This document shows, in pieces, positions 40,255-51,840 of a DNA stretch of 64,000 nt. The position numbers and the translations under genes were made by a program. How positions within the stretch are numbered: the stretch's first letter is position 1; the number at the start of each line of letters is the position of its first letter. This DNA is from Chenopodium formosanum (lineage: Eukaryota; Streptophyta; Magnoliopsida; Caryophyllales; Amaranthaceae): assembly GCA_024500155.1 (NCBI GenBank), contig CM044862.1, forward strand, positions 45,084,001-45,148,000, written 5' to 3'. The notes beneath the pieces are model-generated. The model did no database searches. It worked only from the letters and a program-made list of their open reading frames with translations, and was not told where the DNA came from.

Positions 40255-41383
40255 TTCATTCTAGTTCTTTTTATGCTTTGAATAAATTGTAAACTTTAGT
40301 TCTTTTAAGTTTGCAAATTAGTTATATTTTTCTTACTTCTTTTTAGCTAATTTTAGTTCGAAAAATATTGTTACATTCACATAAAGTACAAGTACAAGAT
40401 ACACAAAAGAAGACAGCCATTTAAGCTTGGAAAACAACATAGAATCCGAAATTCTTTTGGAGGAATCTCAAGGCTTCAAAATGGGAGTTACAATCAGTTT
40501 TCAAAGAGGAATTACAAGCCATTACAAGCCTTAATTTCAGCCTTTAAGTGGTCGTTAATTTCAGTCAAACTTGGAGCATCTTAAGCCTTAATTTCGGCCT
40601 TCATTTGGCTGTTCAATTCGGTCAGCTTTTGGAGCAACTAAAGGGCGTCCAAATACACTTTAGTCCACATACATTCAAGCTACTTTCAAGGCTAGAATCA
40701 AGGGGAAATTACTCTTCTTTTGCTGTTTGAATTAGGCGTGAATTATGGGGCTGTTTTGCTTCTAATTTTCTGCTTTGTTGGGCGTAAATCAAGGGGAGTT
40801 TAAAGCCTTCACTTGCTGCTTTGTTGGGCGTAAATCAAGGGGAGTTTAAGCCTTCATTTGCTGCTTTGTTGGACGTGCATTAAGGGGGAGTTAAGCTCTC
40901 TTATTTTCTGATTTTTGGAGCATCTTTTGGAGGTTACAAACCGCCACTTTCTAAGCTTATGTACCTAGTTAAGTTTAGCTTCTTTAATTGATGTATCTAG
41001 ACATTAAAAATCAGATTTTGATGCTTAGTTTAAGCATGTAACAAGTGAGCTAAAAAGTCACTTAAGTTAGCTTGTACTTATGATGCTTGTTTACTATAAA
41101 TAACAAGCAAATGTGAATGAAAAATATGGAGAATATTTTGAACAAAAAATTGTGTTTTTACACTCGTTTCTTGGATTAGAAACAAACTTGAAATTCTTGG
41201 ATTTGGAATTTCGTTTCCTTTGCTTAGTTAACTAGCTTAGACTACTAGTTGGCTTGTGATCTTAGGAACCCAAACTCGTTTCTTAGTGGTGTGTCTGTAT
41301 CTAAGAAGCCTTTTTGGTTTTAGTCTTACTTATCCTTGGTTTATCCCTTGTGTATTTCGGGTTGATACTCCAAATATACAACA
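40116..41383 (+). repeat. Array LTR 5
   Basis: 1,268 bp with the LTR 2-7 haplotype. Confidence 0.95.
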
Positions 41384-41496
41384 TTTGGCGCTAGAAGGAG
41401 GGGGACTAGCAAAAAAAAAAAAAAAAAAAAAAAAAAATACTCGTCCCAAAACACATATCCCAAACACCTACCCCAAACACAAACCCAAACACAACC

Positions 41497-43458
41497 ATGA
41501 CAAACGTTCCACCACCTAATTGGCAAGAATATGTCAATAAGGTTGAGCAAGAGAAAGAAGATATGGAGCAACGAATGAAGTATATGCAAGATCAATTGAA
41601 AGATCTTACTATTAAGTTGCGCCATAATAGAGAAGGTTCACCCACCCATAGTGAAGATGACATGAGTGAGTCTACTTTCAATAACAATGAGAGACCTTTT
41701 AGTGAAAGAGAAAGGTCACGTTCTAACAATGACATAAAAGCAGACATTCCTGAATATGATGGCAAACTCGATGCTGATGAGTTTGTAGAATGGTTGAGAA
41801 CGGTGGAGAGAGTGTTTGACTATAAGCAAACACCAGAGGAGAAAAAGGTGAAAATTGTGGCCTTGAAGCTACGAAAATATGCCTCAACTTGGTGGGCTAG
41901 TGTGTGCGCCAAGAGGGAAAGGCAAGACAAAGAAAAAGTGAGATCATGGGTTAAGATGAAGAAATTGTTGAAGCAAAAGTTTCTTCCCACATACTATGTG
42001 CAAGAAAACTTTTCAAAATTCCATAACCTCAAGCAAGGTACAAAATCGGTAGAAGAATATGCTAGGGAATTTGAAGGATTTGTCATGAAATGTGGAGTAG
42101 AGGAAGATGAACCTCAAACATTGGTGCGTTTTTTGGGAGGACTTGACCCAAAAATAGCCAATGTGGCCGAGCTACACCCTTACACCACCCTTGAAGAGCT
42201 CATTATCTTAGCACATAAGATTGAGCAACAACAAAAGGCAAGAGGCAAAAGTGATTCTTCACGTTTTGCTTCTCAATCCTCATCTCCCCAAAAAAGGCAA
42301 ACAAATTTCCAACCTTTCAAATCCGCAACCACCCAACCTACTTCTAAACCACCCTCTCAAACCACCCAAAACTCCAATCCAAAACCAGGCCCAAGAAGAT
42401 GCTTTAGGTGTCAAGGCCTTGGACATATGGCTAGTGATTGTCCAAATAAGAAAATTGTTACTTTGGTGGAGCATGAAGAGGACAACGAATTAGAAGATAA
42501 AGAGGACAACAACCTTGAGGAGAATGATGAGTATGCGTGTCTAGGTCCGGATGAAGGGGAATGTTTGGTGGTTCGACGTACACTAAGCAATATGTTGGAC
42601 CAAGAAGGGAGCTTGCAACGTGAGGCAATCTTTCGCACTCGTTGCACCATTGGAGGAAAGGTATGCACTTTGATTATTGATGGAGGTAGTTGTACCAATG
42701 TAGCTTCGCAAGTTATGATAGACAAGTTGAAAATGAAAACTATCCCTCATCCTACACCATATAAAATTCAATGGTTAAGTCATAGTAAAGGGATTTATGT
42801 CACACAACAAGTCTTGTTATCATTTAGCATTGGTAAAACTTATGAGGAAGAATTATGGTGTGATGTTGTACCTATGGATGCATGTCATGTTTTACTTGGT
42901 AGGCCTTGGTTATTTGATAGACGTGTGATGCATGATGGTTACAAAAACACCTACTCCTTTTCTAAGGATGGAAAGAAAATTGTCCTTACCTCTTTAATCC
43001 CCAAAAATGATCACTCCACATCCACGCTTCCCACTTCCCTCACCACTCTTTGCCTCTCAGAAAAAAATCACCCACTCCTTGCCTCTCTTCTCAAAACCTA
43101 TGCTCATGTTTTCCCCAACGATATCCTTCATGGATTACCCCCAAAGCATATCAAGTATCGGTTTCCTATTCCAATATTGGTTGATAATGCTTACAAAGTT
43201 GCATTGCACGGAGAGTATGGTGTTTCTAGCATCTTTAATGTGACTGATTTATCACTTTACTTTGATGAGCTTGAAGAATTGCCGAGTTTGAGGGCAAACT
43301 CTTTTCAAGAAGGGGGGAATGTTGTAGCCAAGCCTAACAACTTGGTTATGGACGTTTCTTTGGTCCAAGATGTAGCATCATGCATTGATGCTATGCGTTC
43401 TATCTATGTGCAACAAGATATTCAATCCTTTGAGTTTCTTGTTGTTCTTATTAACTAG
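41497..43458 (+). CDS. gag: Gag-protease remnant ORF, array unit 5
   Basis: 653 codons with unit 1 translation. Its A tract has 27 A's, which closes the longer upstream frame but leaves the gag ATG untouched. This supports 28684-type ATGs as the real start. Confidence 0.88.
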   Translation: MTNVPPPNWQEYVNKVEQEKEDMEQRMKYMQDQLKDLTIKLRHNREGSPTHSEDDMSESTFNNNERPFSERERSRSNNDIKADIPEYDGKLDADEFVEWLRTVERVFDYKQTPEEKKVKIVALKLRKYASTWWASVCAKRERQDKEKVRSWVKMKKLLKQKFLPTYYVQENFSKFHNLKQGTKSVEEYAREFEGFVMKCGVEEDEPQTLVRFLGGLDPKIANVAELHPYTTLEELIILAHKIEQQQKARGKSDSSRFASQSSSPQKRQTNFQPFKSATTQPTSKPPSQTTQNSNPKPGPRRCFRCQGLGHMASDCPNKKIVTLVEHEEDNELEDKEDNNLEENDEYACLGPDEGECLVVRRTLSNMLDQEGSLQREAIFRTRCTIGGKVCTLIIDGGSCTNVASQVMIDKLKMKTIPHPTPYKIQWLSHSKGIYVTQQVLLSFSIGKTYEEELWCDVVPMDACHVLLGRPWLFDRRVMHDGYKNTYSFSKDGKKIVLTSLIPKNDHSTSTLPTSLTTLCLSEKNHPLLASLLKTYAHVFPNDILHGLPPKHIKYRFPIPILVDNAYKVALHGEYGVSSIFNVTDLSLYFDELEELPSLRANSFQEGGNVVAKPNNLVMDVSLVQDVASCIDAMRSIYVQQDIQSFEFLVVLIN

Positions 43459-44587
43459 TTCATTCTAGTTCTTTTTATGCTTTGAATAAATTGTAAACTT
43501 TAGTTCTTTTAAGTTTGCAAATTAGTTATATTTTTCTTACTTCTTTTTAGCTAATTTTAGTTCGAAAAATATTGTTACATTCACATAAAGTACAAGTACA
43601 AGATACACAAAAGAAGACAGCCATTTAAGCTTGGAAAACAACATAGAATCCGAAATTCTTTTGGAGGAATCTCAAGGCTTCAAAATGGGAGTTACAATCA
43701 GTTTTCAAAGAGGAATTACAAGCCATTACAAGCCTTAATTTCAGCCTTTAAGTGGTCGTTAATTTCAGTCAAACTTGGAGCATCTTAAGCCTTAATTTCG
43801 GCCTTCATTTGGCTGTTCAATTCGGTCAGCTTTTGGAGCAACTAAAGGGCGTCCAAATACACTTTAGTCCACATACATTCAAGCTACTTTCAAGGCTAGA
43901 ATCAAGGGGAAATTACTCTTCTTTTGCTGTTTGAATTAGGCGTGAATTATGGGGCTGTTTTGCTTCTAATTTTCTGCTTTGTTGGGCGTAAATCAAGGGG
44001 AGTTTAAAGCCTTCACTTGCTGCTTTGTTGGGCGTAAATCAAGGGGAGTTTAAGCCTTCATTTGCTGCTTTGTTGGACGTGCATTAAGGGGGAGTTAAGC
44101 TCTCTTATTTTCTGATTTTTGGAGCATCTTTTGGAGGTTACAAACCGCCACTTTCTAAGCTTATGTACCTAGTTAAGTTTAGCTTCTTTAATTGATGTAT
44201 CTAGACATTAAAAATCAGATTTTGATGCTTAGTTTAAGCATGTAACAAGTGAGCTAAAAAGTCACTTAAGTTAGCTTGTACTTATGATGCTTGTTTACTA
44301 TAAATAACAAGCAAATGTGAATGAAAAATATGGAGAATATTTTGAACAAAAAATTGTGTTTTTACACTCGTTTCTTGGATTAGAAACAAACTTGAAATTC
44401 TTGGATTTGGAATTTCGTTTCCTTTGCTTAGTTAACTAGCTTAGACTACTAGTTGGCTTGTGATCTTAGGAACCCAAACTCGTTTCTTAGTGGTGTGTCT
44501 GTATCTAAGAAGCCTTTTTGGTTTTAGTCTTACTTATCCTTGGTTTATCCCTTGTGTATTTCGGGTTGATACTCCAAATATACAACA
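43320..44587 (+). repeat. Array LTR 6
   Basis: 1,268 bp with the LTR 2-7 haplotype. Confidence 0.95.
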
Positions 44588-44699
44588 TTTGGCGCTAGAA
44601 GGAGGGGGACTAGCAAAAAAAAAAAAAAAAAAAAAAAAAATACTCGTCCCAAAACACATATCCCAAACACCTACCCCAAACACAAACCCAAACACAACC

Positions 44700-46661
44700 A
44701 TGACAAACGTTCCACCACCTAATTGGCAAGAATATGTCAATAAGGTTGAGCAAGAGAAAGAAGATATGGAGCAACGAATGAAGTATATGCAAGATCAATT
44801 GAAAGATCTTACTATTAAGTTGCGCCATAATAGAGAAGGTTCACCCACCCATAGTGAAGATGACATGAGTGAGTCTACTTTCAATAACAATGAGAGACCT
44901 TTTAGTGAAAGAGAAAGGTCACGTTCTAACAATGACATAAAAGCAGACATTCCTGAATATGATGGCAAACTCGATGCTGATGAGTTTGTAGAATGGTTGA
45001 GAACGGTGGAGAGAGTGTTTGACTATAAGCAAACACCAGAGGAGAAAAAGGTGAAAATTGTGGCCTTGAAGCTACGAAAATATGCCTCAACTTGGTGGGC
45101 TAGTGTGTGCGCCAAGAGGGAAAGGCAAGACAAAGAAAAAGTGAGATCATGGGTTAAGATGAAGAAATTGTTGAAGCAAAAGTTTCTTCCCACATACTAT
45201 GTGCAAGAAAACTTTTCAAAATTCCATAACCTCAAGCAAGGTACAAAATCGGTAGAAGAATATGCTAGGGAATTTGAAGGATTTGTCATGAAATGTGGAG
45301 TAGAGGAAGATGAACCTCAAACATTGGTGCGTTTTTTGGGAGGACTTGACCCAAAAATAGCCAATGTGGCCGAGCTACACCCTTACACCACCCTTGAAGA
45401 GCTCATTATCTTAGCACATAAGATTGAGCAACAACAAAAGGCAAGAGGCAAAAGTGATTCTTCACGTTTTGCTTCTCAATCCTCATCTCCCCAAAAAAGG
45501 CAAACAAATTTCCAACCTTTCAAATCCGCAACCACCCAACCAACTTCTAAACCACCCTCTCAAACCACCCAAAACTCCAATCCAAAACCAGGCCCAAGAA
45601 AATGCTTTAGGTGTCAAGGCCTTGGACATATGGCTAGTGATTGTCCAAATAAGAAAATTGTTACTTTGGTGGAGCATGAAGAGGACAACGAATTAGAAGA
45701 TAAAGAGGACAACAACCTTGAGGAGAATGATGAGTATGCGTGTCTAGGTCCGGATGAAGGGGAATGTTTGGTGGTTCGACGTACACTAAGCAATATGTTG
45801 GACCAAGAAGGGAGCTTGCAACGTGAGGCAATCTTTCGCACTCGTTGCACCATTGGAGGAAAGGTATGCACTTTGATTATTGATGGAGGTAGTTGTACCA
45901 ATGTAGCTTCGCAAGTTATGATAGACAAGTTGAAAATGAAAACTATCCCTCATCCTACACCATATAAAATTCAATGGTTAAGTCATAGTAAAGGGATTTA
46001 TGTCACACAACAAGTCTTGTTATCATTTAGCATTGGTAAAACTTATGAGGAAGAATTATGGTGTGATGTTGTACCTATGGATGCATGTCATGTTTTACTT
46101 GGTAGGCCTTGGTTATTTGATAGACGTGTGATGCATGATGGTTACAAAAACACCTACTCCTTTTCTAAGGATGGAAAGAAAATTGTCCTTACCTCTTTAA
46201 TCCCCAAAAATGATCACTCCACATCCACGCTTCCCACTTCCCTCACCACTCTTTGCCTCTCAGAAAAAAATCACCCACTCCTTGCCTCTCTTCTCAAAAC
46301 CTATGCTCATGTTTTCCCCAACGATATCCTTCATGGATTACCCCCAAAGCATATCAAGTATCGGTTTCCTATTCCAATATTGGTTGATAATGCTTACAAA
46401 GTTGCATTGCACGGAGAGTATGGTGTTTCTAGCATCTTTAATGTGACTGATTTATCACTTTACTTTGATGAGCTTGAAGAATTGCCGAGTTTGAGGGCAA
46501 ACTCTTTTCAAGAAGGGGGGAATGTTGTAGCCAAGCCTAACAACTTGGTTATGGACGTTTCTTTGGTCCAAGATGTAGCATCATGCATTGATGCTATGCG
46601 TTCTATCTATGTGCAACAAGATATTCAATCCTTTGAGTTTCTTGTTGTTCTTATTAACTAG
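44700..46661 (+). CDS. gag: Gag-protease remnant ORF, array unit 6
   Basis: 653 codons. Two private changes: A at 45542 (silent) and A at 45601 (Arg to Lys just before the zinc knuckle, GPRKCFRC). Confidence 0.88.
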   Translation: MTNVPPPNWQEYVNKVEQEKEDMEQRMKYMQDQLKDLTIKLRHNREGSPTHSEDDMSESTFNNNERPFSERERSRSNNDIKADIPEYDGKLDADEFVEWLRTVERVFDYKQTPEEKKVKIVALKLRKYASTWWASVCAKRERQDKEKVRSWVKMKKLLKQKFLPTYYVQENFSKFHNLKQGTKSVEEYAREFEGFVMKCGVEEDEPQTLVRFLGGLDPKIANVAELHPYTTLEELIILAHKIEQQQKARGKSDSSRFASQSSSPQKRQTNFQPFKSATTQPTSKPPSQTTQNSNPKPGPRKCFRCQGLGHMASDCPNKKIVTLVEHEEDNELEDKEDNNLEENDEYACLGPDEGECLVVRRTLSNMLDQEGSLQREAIFRTRCTIGGKVCTLIIDGGSCTNVASQVMIDKLKMKTIPHPTPYKIQWLSHSKGIYVTQQVLLSFSIGKTYEEELWCDVVPMDACHVLLGRPWLFDRRVMHDGYKNTYSFSKDGKKIVLTSLIPKNDHSTSTLPTSLTTLCLSEKNHPLLASLLKTYAHVFPNDILHGLPPKHIKYRFPIPILVDNAYKVALHGEYGVSSIFNVTDLSLYFDELEELPSLRANSFQEGGNVVAKPNNLVMDVSLVQDVASCIDAMRSIYVQQDIQSFEFLVVLIN

Positions 46662-47790
46662 TTCATTCTAGTTCTTTTTATGCTTTGAATAAATTGTAAA
46701 CTTTAGTTCTTTTAAGTTTGCAAATTAGTTATATTTTTCTTACTTCTTTTTAGCTAATTTTAGTTCGAAAAATATTGTTACATTCACATAAAGTACAAGT
46801 ACAAGATACACAAAAGAAGACAGCCATTTAAGCTTGGAAAACAACATAGAATCCGAAATTCTTTTGGAGGAATCTCAAGGCTTCAAAATGGGAGTTACAA
46901 TCAGTTTTCAAAGAGGAATTACAAGCCATTACAAGCCTTAATTTCAGCCTTTAAGTGGTCGTTAATTTCAGTCAAACTTGGAGCATCTTAAGCCTTAATT
47001 TCGGCCTTCATTTGGCTGTTCAATTCGGTCAGCTTTTGGAGCAACTAAAGGGCGTCCAAATACACTTTAGTCCACATACATTCAAGCTACTTTCAAGGCT
47101 AGAATCAAGGGGAAATTACTCTTCTTTTGCTGTTTGAATTAGGCGTGAATTATGGGGCTGTTTTGCTTCTAATTTTCTGCTTTGTTGGGCGTAAATCAAG
47201 GGGAGTTTAAAGCCTTCACTTGCTGCTTTGTTGGGCGTAAATCAAGGGGAGTTTAAGCCTTCATTTGCTGCTTTGTTGGACGTGCATTAAGGGGGAGTTA
47301 AGCTCTCTTATTTTCTGATTTTTGGAGCATCTTTTGGAGGTTACAAACCGCCACTTTCTAAGCTTATGTACCTAGTTAAGTTTAGCTTCTTTAATTGATG
47401 TATCTAGACATTAAAAATCAGATTTTGATGCTTAGTTTAAGCATGTAACAAGTGAGCTAAAAAGTCACTTAAGTTAGCTTGTACTTATGATGCTTGTTTA
47501 CTATAAATAACAAGCAAATGTGAATGAAAAATATGGAGAATATTTTGAACAAAAAATTGTGTTTTTACACTCGTTTCTTGGATTAGAAACAAACTTGAAA
47601 TTCTTGGATTTGGAATTTCGTTTCCTTTGCTTAGTTAACTAGCTTAGACTACTAGTTGGCTTGTGATCTTAGGAACCCAAACTCGTTTCTTAGTGGTGTG
47701 TCTGTATCTAAGAAGCCTTTTTGGTTTTAGTCTTACTTATCCTTGGTTTATCCCTTGTGTATTTCGGGTTGATACTCCAAATATACAACA
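46523..47790 (+). repeat. Array LTR 7 (terminal)
   Basis: 1,268 bp with the LTR 2-7 haplotype. It ends ATACAACA and is followed at once by TCCAA and element B sequence. Confidence 0.95.
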
Positions 47791-47795
47791 TCCAA
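47791..47795. repeat. TSD TCCAA, right copy (tandem array)
   Basis: Direct repeat of 27299-27303. Element B pol resumes here. Confidence 0.93.
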
Positions 47796-50586
47796 AGCAC
47801 GAACAAGAGCAAAGAACTCCTTATCATAAGTGCTATACTTCCGTTGTGCTTCATTGAGTTTTTCACTAAATTAGGCAAGGGGACGCCCAACTTGTGAAAA
47901 AACAGCACCAATACCAACTCCACTAGCATTACATTCAACTTCAAAAACTTCATCAAAGTTAGGCAAAACAAGAATAGGTGCACTAGTAAGTTGATGTTTT
48001 ACCTCATCAAAGGCCTTTTGAGCCTTGTCATTCCAAACTAACTTCTGATTTTTAGTTAGCTCGGTGATAAGTGCCATGAGGGTACTAAAATTCCGCACAA
48101 ATCTTCTATAGAAAGAAGCAAGCCCATGAAAGCTTCGAAGTTGTTGAATAGTTTGTGGCGTGGGCCACTCACGATTTGCAGCAACTTTCTTTTCATCAAC
48201 TTCAATGCCTTGTGATGAGACTTCAAAGCCAAGAAAAATAACTTGGGAAGTGAAGAAATGACACTTCTCTAAGTTACCATATAATTTCTCACGTTCAAGG
48301 GCTTTAAAAACCTGTTGTAAGTGCATAGAACACTCTTCTTCCTCCCTACTATACACCAAAATATCATTAAAGTAAACTACAACAAATTTACCCATGAAAG
48401 GTTGCATAACCTGATTCATAAGGCGCATAAATGTAGATGGTGCATTAGACAAACCAAATGGCATCACAAGCCACTCATAGAGGCCCTCCTTTGTCTTGAA
48501 AGCAGTCTTCCATTCATCTCCTTCGAAAATTCGAATTTGATGATAGCCACTTCTCAAATCAATTTTAAAGAACACTTTAGAACCATGCAAATCATCAAGT
48601 AAATCATTCAACCTCTGAATAGGAAACTGGTACTTGATAGTGATTTTATTGATTGACCTACTATCAACACACATTCTCCATACTCCATTCTTCTTAGGCA
48701 CAATTAAAGTAGGACAAGCACATGGACTAAGAGACTTACGAATAAGACCATTGGATAGTAATTCTTCCACTTGCCTCCTAATCTCTTCGGTTTCTTTTGG
48801 AGTGGTTTTATAGGCTGGTTTGTTTGGGAGCATTGATCCGGGAACAAGATCAATTTTGTGTTGTATGTCACGTTTTGGGGGTAGGCCACGGGGAATGTCT
48901 TCGGGGAAAACATGGCAAAAAGTTTTGAGAAGAGGGGTGAGGAGTGGGTGTGGTTCTTTTTGTGTCGGTTGGGAAGGGGTATCAAGTTGGCTCAAAATGA
49001 AATGTTTGTGAGGTTTATACTCATGCAATTCAGATTTTATGAGAGTGGTAAGGGAAGTGGGGGTGTGGAAGTGGGGTGGCCGTTTTTGAGGTTTAGAGGG
49101 GTAAGGAGTATTTTCTGTCCATCCTTAGTGAAGGAATATGTGTTTTTATACCCATCATGCATCACACACCTATCAATTAGCCAAGGTCTACCAAGTAAAA
49201 TATTACATGCATCCATAGGTATAACATCACACCATAATTCTTCCTCATAAGTTTTACCAATGCTAAATGATAACAAGACCTGTTGTGTTACCTGAATCCC
49301 TTTACCATGATTTAGCCATTGAATCACATAAGGCTTAGGGTGAGGGACGATTTTTATTTTCATCTTGTCTATCATTACTTCTGAAGCTACATTGGTACAA
49401 CTACCTCCATCAATAATCAAGGTACATACCTTACCACCAATGGTGCAACGAGTGTGAAAGATTGCCTCACGTTGCAAGCTCCCTTCTTTGCCAATCATAT
49501 TGCTTAGTGTACGTCGAACCACCAAGCATTCTCCTTTATCCGGTCTAAGACACGCATACTCATCATTCTCCTCAAGGTTGTTGTCTACTTCAATTTCTAT
49601 TTCGTCCTCCTCTTCATGCTCAATCAAAGTGACATCTTTTTATTTGGATAATCAATAGCCAAATGTCCAAGGCCTTGACACCTAAAACATCTTCTTGGGG
49701 CTGGTTTTGGATTGGAATTTTGGGTGTTTTGTGTAGGTGGTTTAGAAGTAGGCTGATTGGATGTGGGTTTGAAAGGTGGGAAATTGGATGTTTGCCTTTT
49801 TTGGGGAAATGAGGTTTGAGATGCAAAATCACGTTTTGCCTCTTGCTTTTTGTTGCTGCTTAATCTTATGTGCTAAGATAATGAGCTCTTCAAGGGTGGT
49901 GTAAGGGTGTAGCTCGGCCACATTGGCTATTTTTGGGTCAAGTCCTCCCAAAAAGCGCACCAATGTTTGAGGTTCATCTTCCTCTACTCCACATTTCATG
50001 ACAAATCCTTCAAATTCCCTAGCATATTCTTCTACTGATTTTGTACCTTGTTTGAGGTTGTGGAACTTGGAAAAGTTTTCTTGCACATAGTATGTGGGAA
50101 GAAACTTTTGTTTCAGCATCTTTTTCATCTTGGTCCACGATCTCACTTTCTCTTTGTCTTGCCTTTCCCTTTTGGCACACACACTAGCCCACCAAGTTGA
50201 GGCATATTTTCTTAACTTCAAGGCTACAATCTTCACCTTTTTTTTCTTCCGGTGTTTGCTTGTAATCAAACACTCTCTCCACCGTCCTAAGCCATTCTAC
50301 AAACTCATCAGCATCGAGTTTGCCATCATACTCCGGTATGTCAGCCTTAATGTCATTATTAGGCCGTGACCTTTCTCTTTCATGAAAAGGTCTATCATTG
50401 TGATTGAAATCAGATTCACTAAATTCGTCATCACTATGATTGGGTGGACCCTCTTTTTGATGGCGCAACTTAGTAGAAAGATCTTTTAACTGATCTTGCA
50501 AATATTGCAATCGTTGCTCCATATCTTCTTTCTCTTGTGCAACCTATTGACATATTCTTGCCAATTAGAGGTGGGATGTCGGACAT
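47796..50586 (-). pseudogene. gag-pol: gag-protease-RT-RNase H of element B, broken
   Basis: The gag ATG is at 50586 (MSDIPP). Two 1-nt losses near 50555-50570 break the N-terminus relative to element C. An A8 run near 50237 shifts the frame at EEKK. Protease (IIDGGSCTNVAS, near 49410) and RT (YFNDILVYS, so the catalytic YFDD box has Asn for its first Asp, near 48370) follow in pieces with frameshifts near 49620 and 49030. In RNase H, PLAYF has become PLA-stop at 47871 (Tyr codon to TAA). Not functional. Confidence 0.85.
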
Positions 50587-50676
50587 AGTTTGTGTTTAGG
50601 GTATGTGTTTAGGTATGTGTTTGGGGTATGTGTTTGGGTATTTGTTTTGCTAGATCACCCTCCTTCTTGCGCCAAA

Positions 50677-51835
50677 TGTTGTAAATTTGGAGTAACACTC
50701 GAAATACACAAGGGATAAACCAAGGGATATTTAAGGCTAAAGAACCAAAGGCTTCTTAGATATAGTCACACCACTAAGAAACTTTTTGGGTTCCTAAGAT
50801 CACAAGCCAACTAGTAGCCTAATCTAGCTAACTAAGCAAAGGAAAACGAAATTCCAAATCCAATAATTTTAGGTTTGTTTCTAATACAAAAAACGAATGT
50901 AAGACAGGTTTTTTTTGTTTGAATAATCTGATTTTTTCATTCACATTTGCTTGTTATTTATAGTAAACAAGCATCCTTAAGTACAAGCTAATTAAGTGGC
51001 TGTTCAGCTCACTTGTTACACGCCTAAGCTATGTACAAATTAGCTTTTTGTTGTCTAGATACATAATAAAAGAAGCCTTATTTAACTAGATACATCAAAG
51101 AGAAAATGGTGGCTTATAACCTCCAAATTAAGGCTGAAATAAAATCAGAATTAAGAGAGTGTAACTCCCTTTAATTCACGCCCATCCAAGCAGCAAGTTG
51201 GAGATGTAATTCCTCCAATATTCACGCCCAAATTCAAACAGCAATGAAGTGTAACTCCTCCTTAGTCCAAGCCTAAATTAGCTTGAATGTATGTGCACAA
51301 GGGTGTTCTTGGACGCCCTTTAGTTGCTCCAAAAGCTGACTGATTTAAACAGCCAATTGAAGGATGAAATTAAGGCTTAAGATGCTTCAATGTTGACTGA
51401 TATCAACGGCCACGTGAAGGCTGAAGTTAAGGCTTGTAATGGCTTGTAATTCCTCTTTGAAAACTGATTGTAACTCCCAAGTCAAAGCTTTGAAATTCCT
51501 TGTAAAGGAATTTCGGATTCCAAGCTTAAATGGCTGCCATTTTGATGTATCTTTGCACTTGTACTTTTGTGTGAATGTGACAATATTTTTCGAACTAAAA
51601 TCAGCAAAAAAGAACTAAGAAAAATATAACGAATTTGCAAACTTAAAATGACTAAAGTTTACAATTTATTCAAAGCATAAAAAGGACTAGAATAAACTAG
51701 TTAATAAGAACAACGAGAAATTCAAGGGATTGAATATCTTGCTGCCCATGGATAGAATGCATAGCACCAATACATGATGCTACATCTTGAACCAAAGAAA
51801 TGTCCATAACCAAGTTGTAAGGCTTGGCTACAACA
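50677..51835 (-). repeat. 5' LTR, element B
   Basis: 1,159 bp. Its element-sense end adjoins the primer site (GCGCCA on the plus strand near 50670). A TATA box lies near 50955 (minus). AGAAG follows at 51836. Confidence 0.9.
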
Positions 51836-51840
51836 AGAAG
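51836..51840. repeat. TSD AGAAG, right copy (element B)
   Basis: Direct repeat of 24650-24654. Element C integrase sequence continues from here. Confidence 0.9.

Larger units (their letters stand above)
27304..47790 (+). mobile_element. Six-unit tandem LTR retrotransposon array, one TSD
   Basis: Seven LTRs alternate with six internal regions over 20,487 bp. Each inner LTR serves both as 3' LTR of one unit and 5' LTR of the next. The period is 3,203 bp (3,204 for unit 5 through one extra A). The whole chain lies between two TCCAA copies. Each internal region has a primer site, an A26-27 tract, a gag-protease ORF and a purine tract, but lacks RT, RNase H and integrase. It is a non-autonomous gag-bearing derivative of family II. 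By eye only about half a dozen substitutions separate the six units. Confidence 0.95.
24655..51835 (-). mobile_element. Element B (family II), split by the tandem array
   Basis: This minus-strand family II element lies in element C's integrase gene, between the codons for GIEKTTLL and VQEYF. Without the array and one TCCAA it is about 6.69 kb. LTRs are 24655-25817 and 50677-51835. It is split at its RNase H region (LDHW) by the array at 27304-47790. Confidence 0.92.

Noticed and set aside
27304..47790. CRISPR array or classical satellite.
   Set aside because: The period is an LTR plus a coding internal region with primer site and purine tract; it is a retrotransposon chain.
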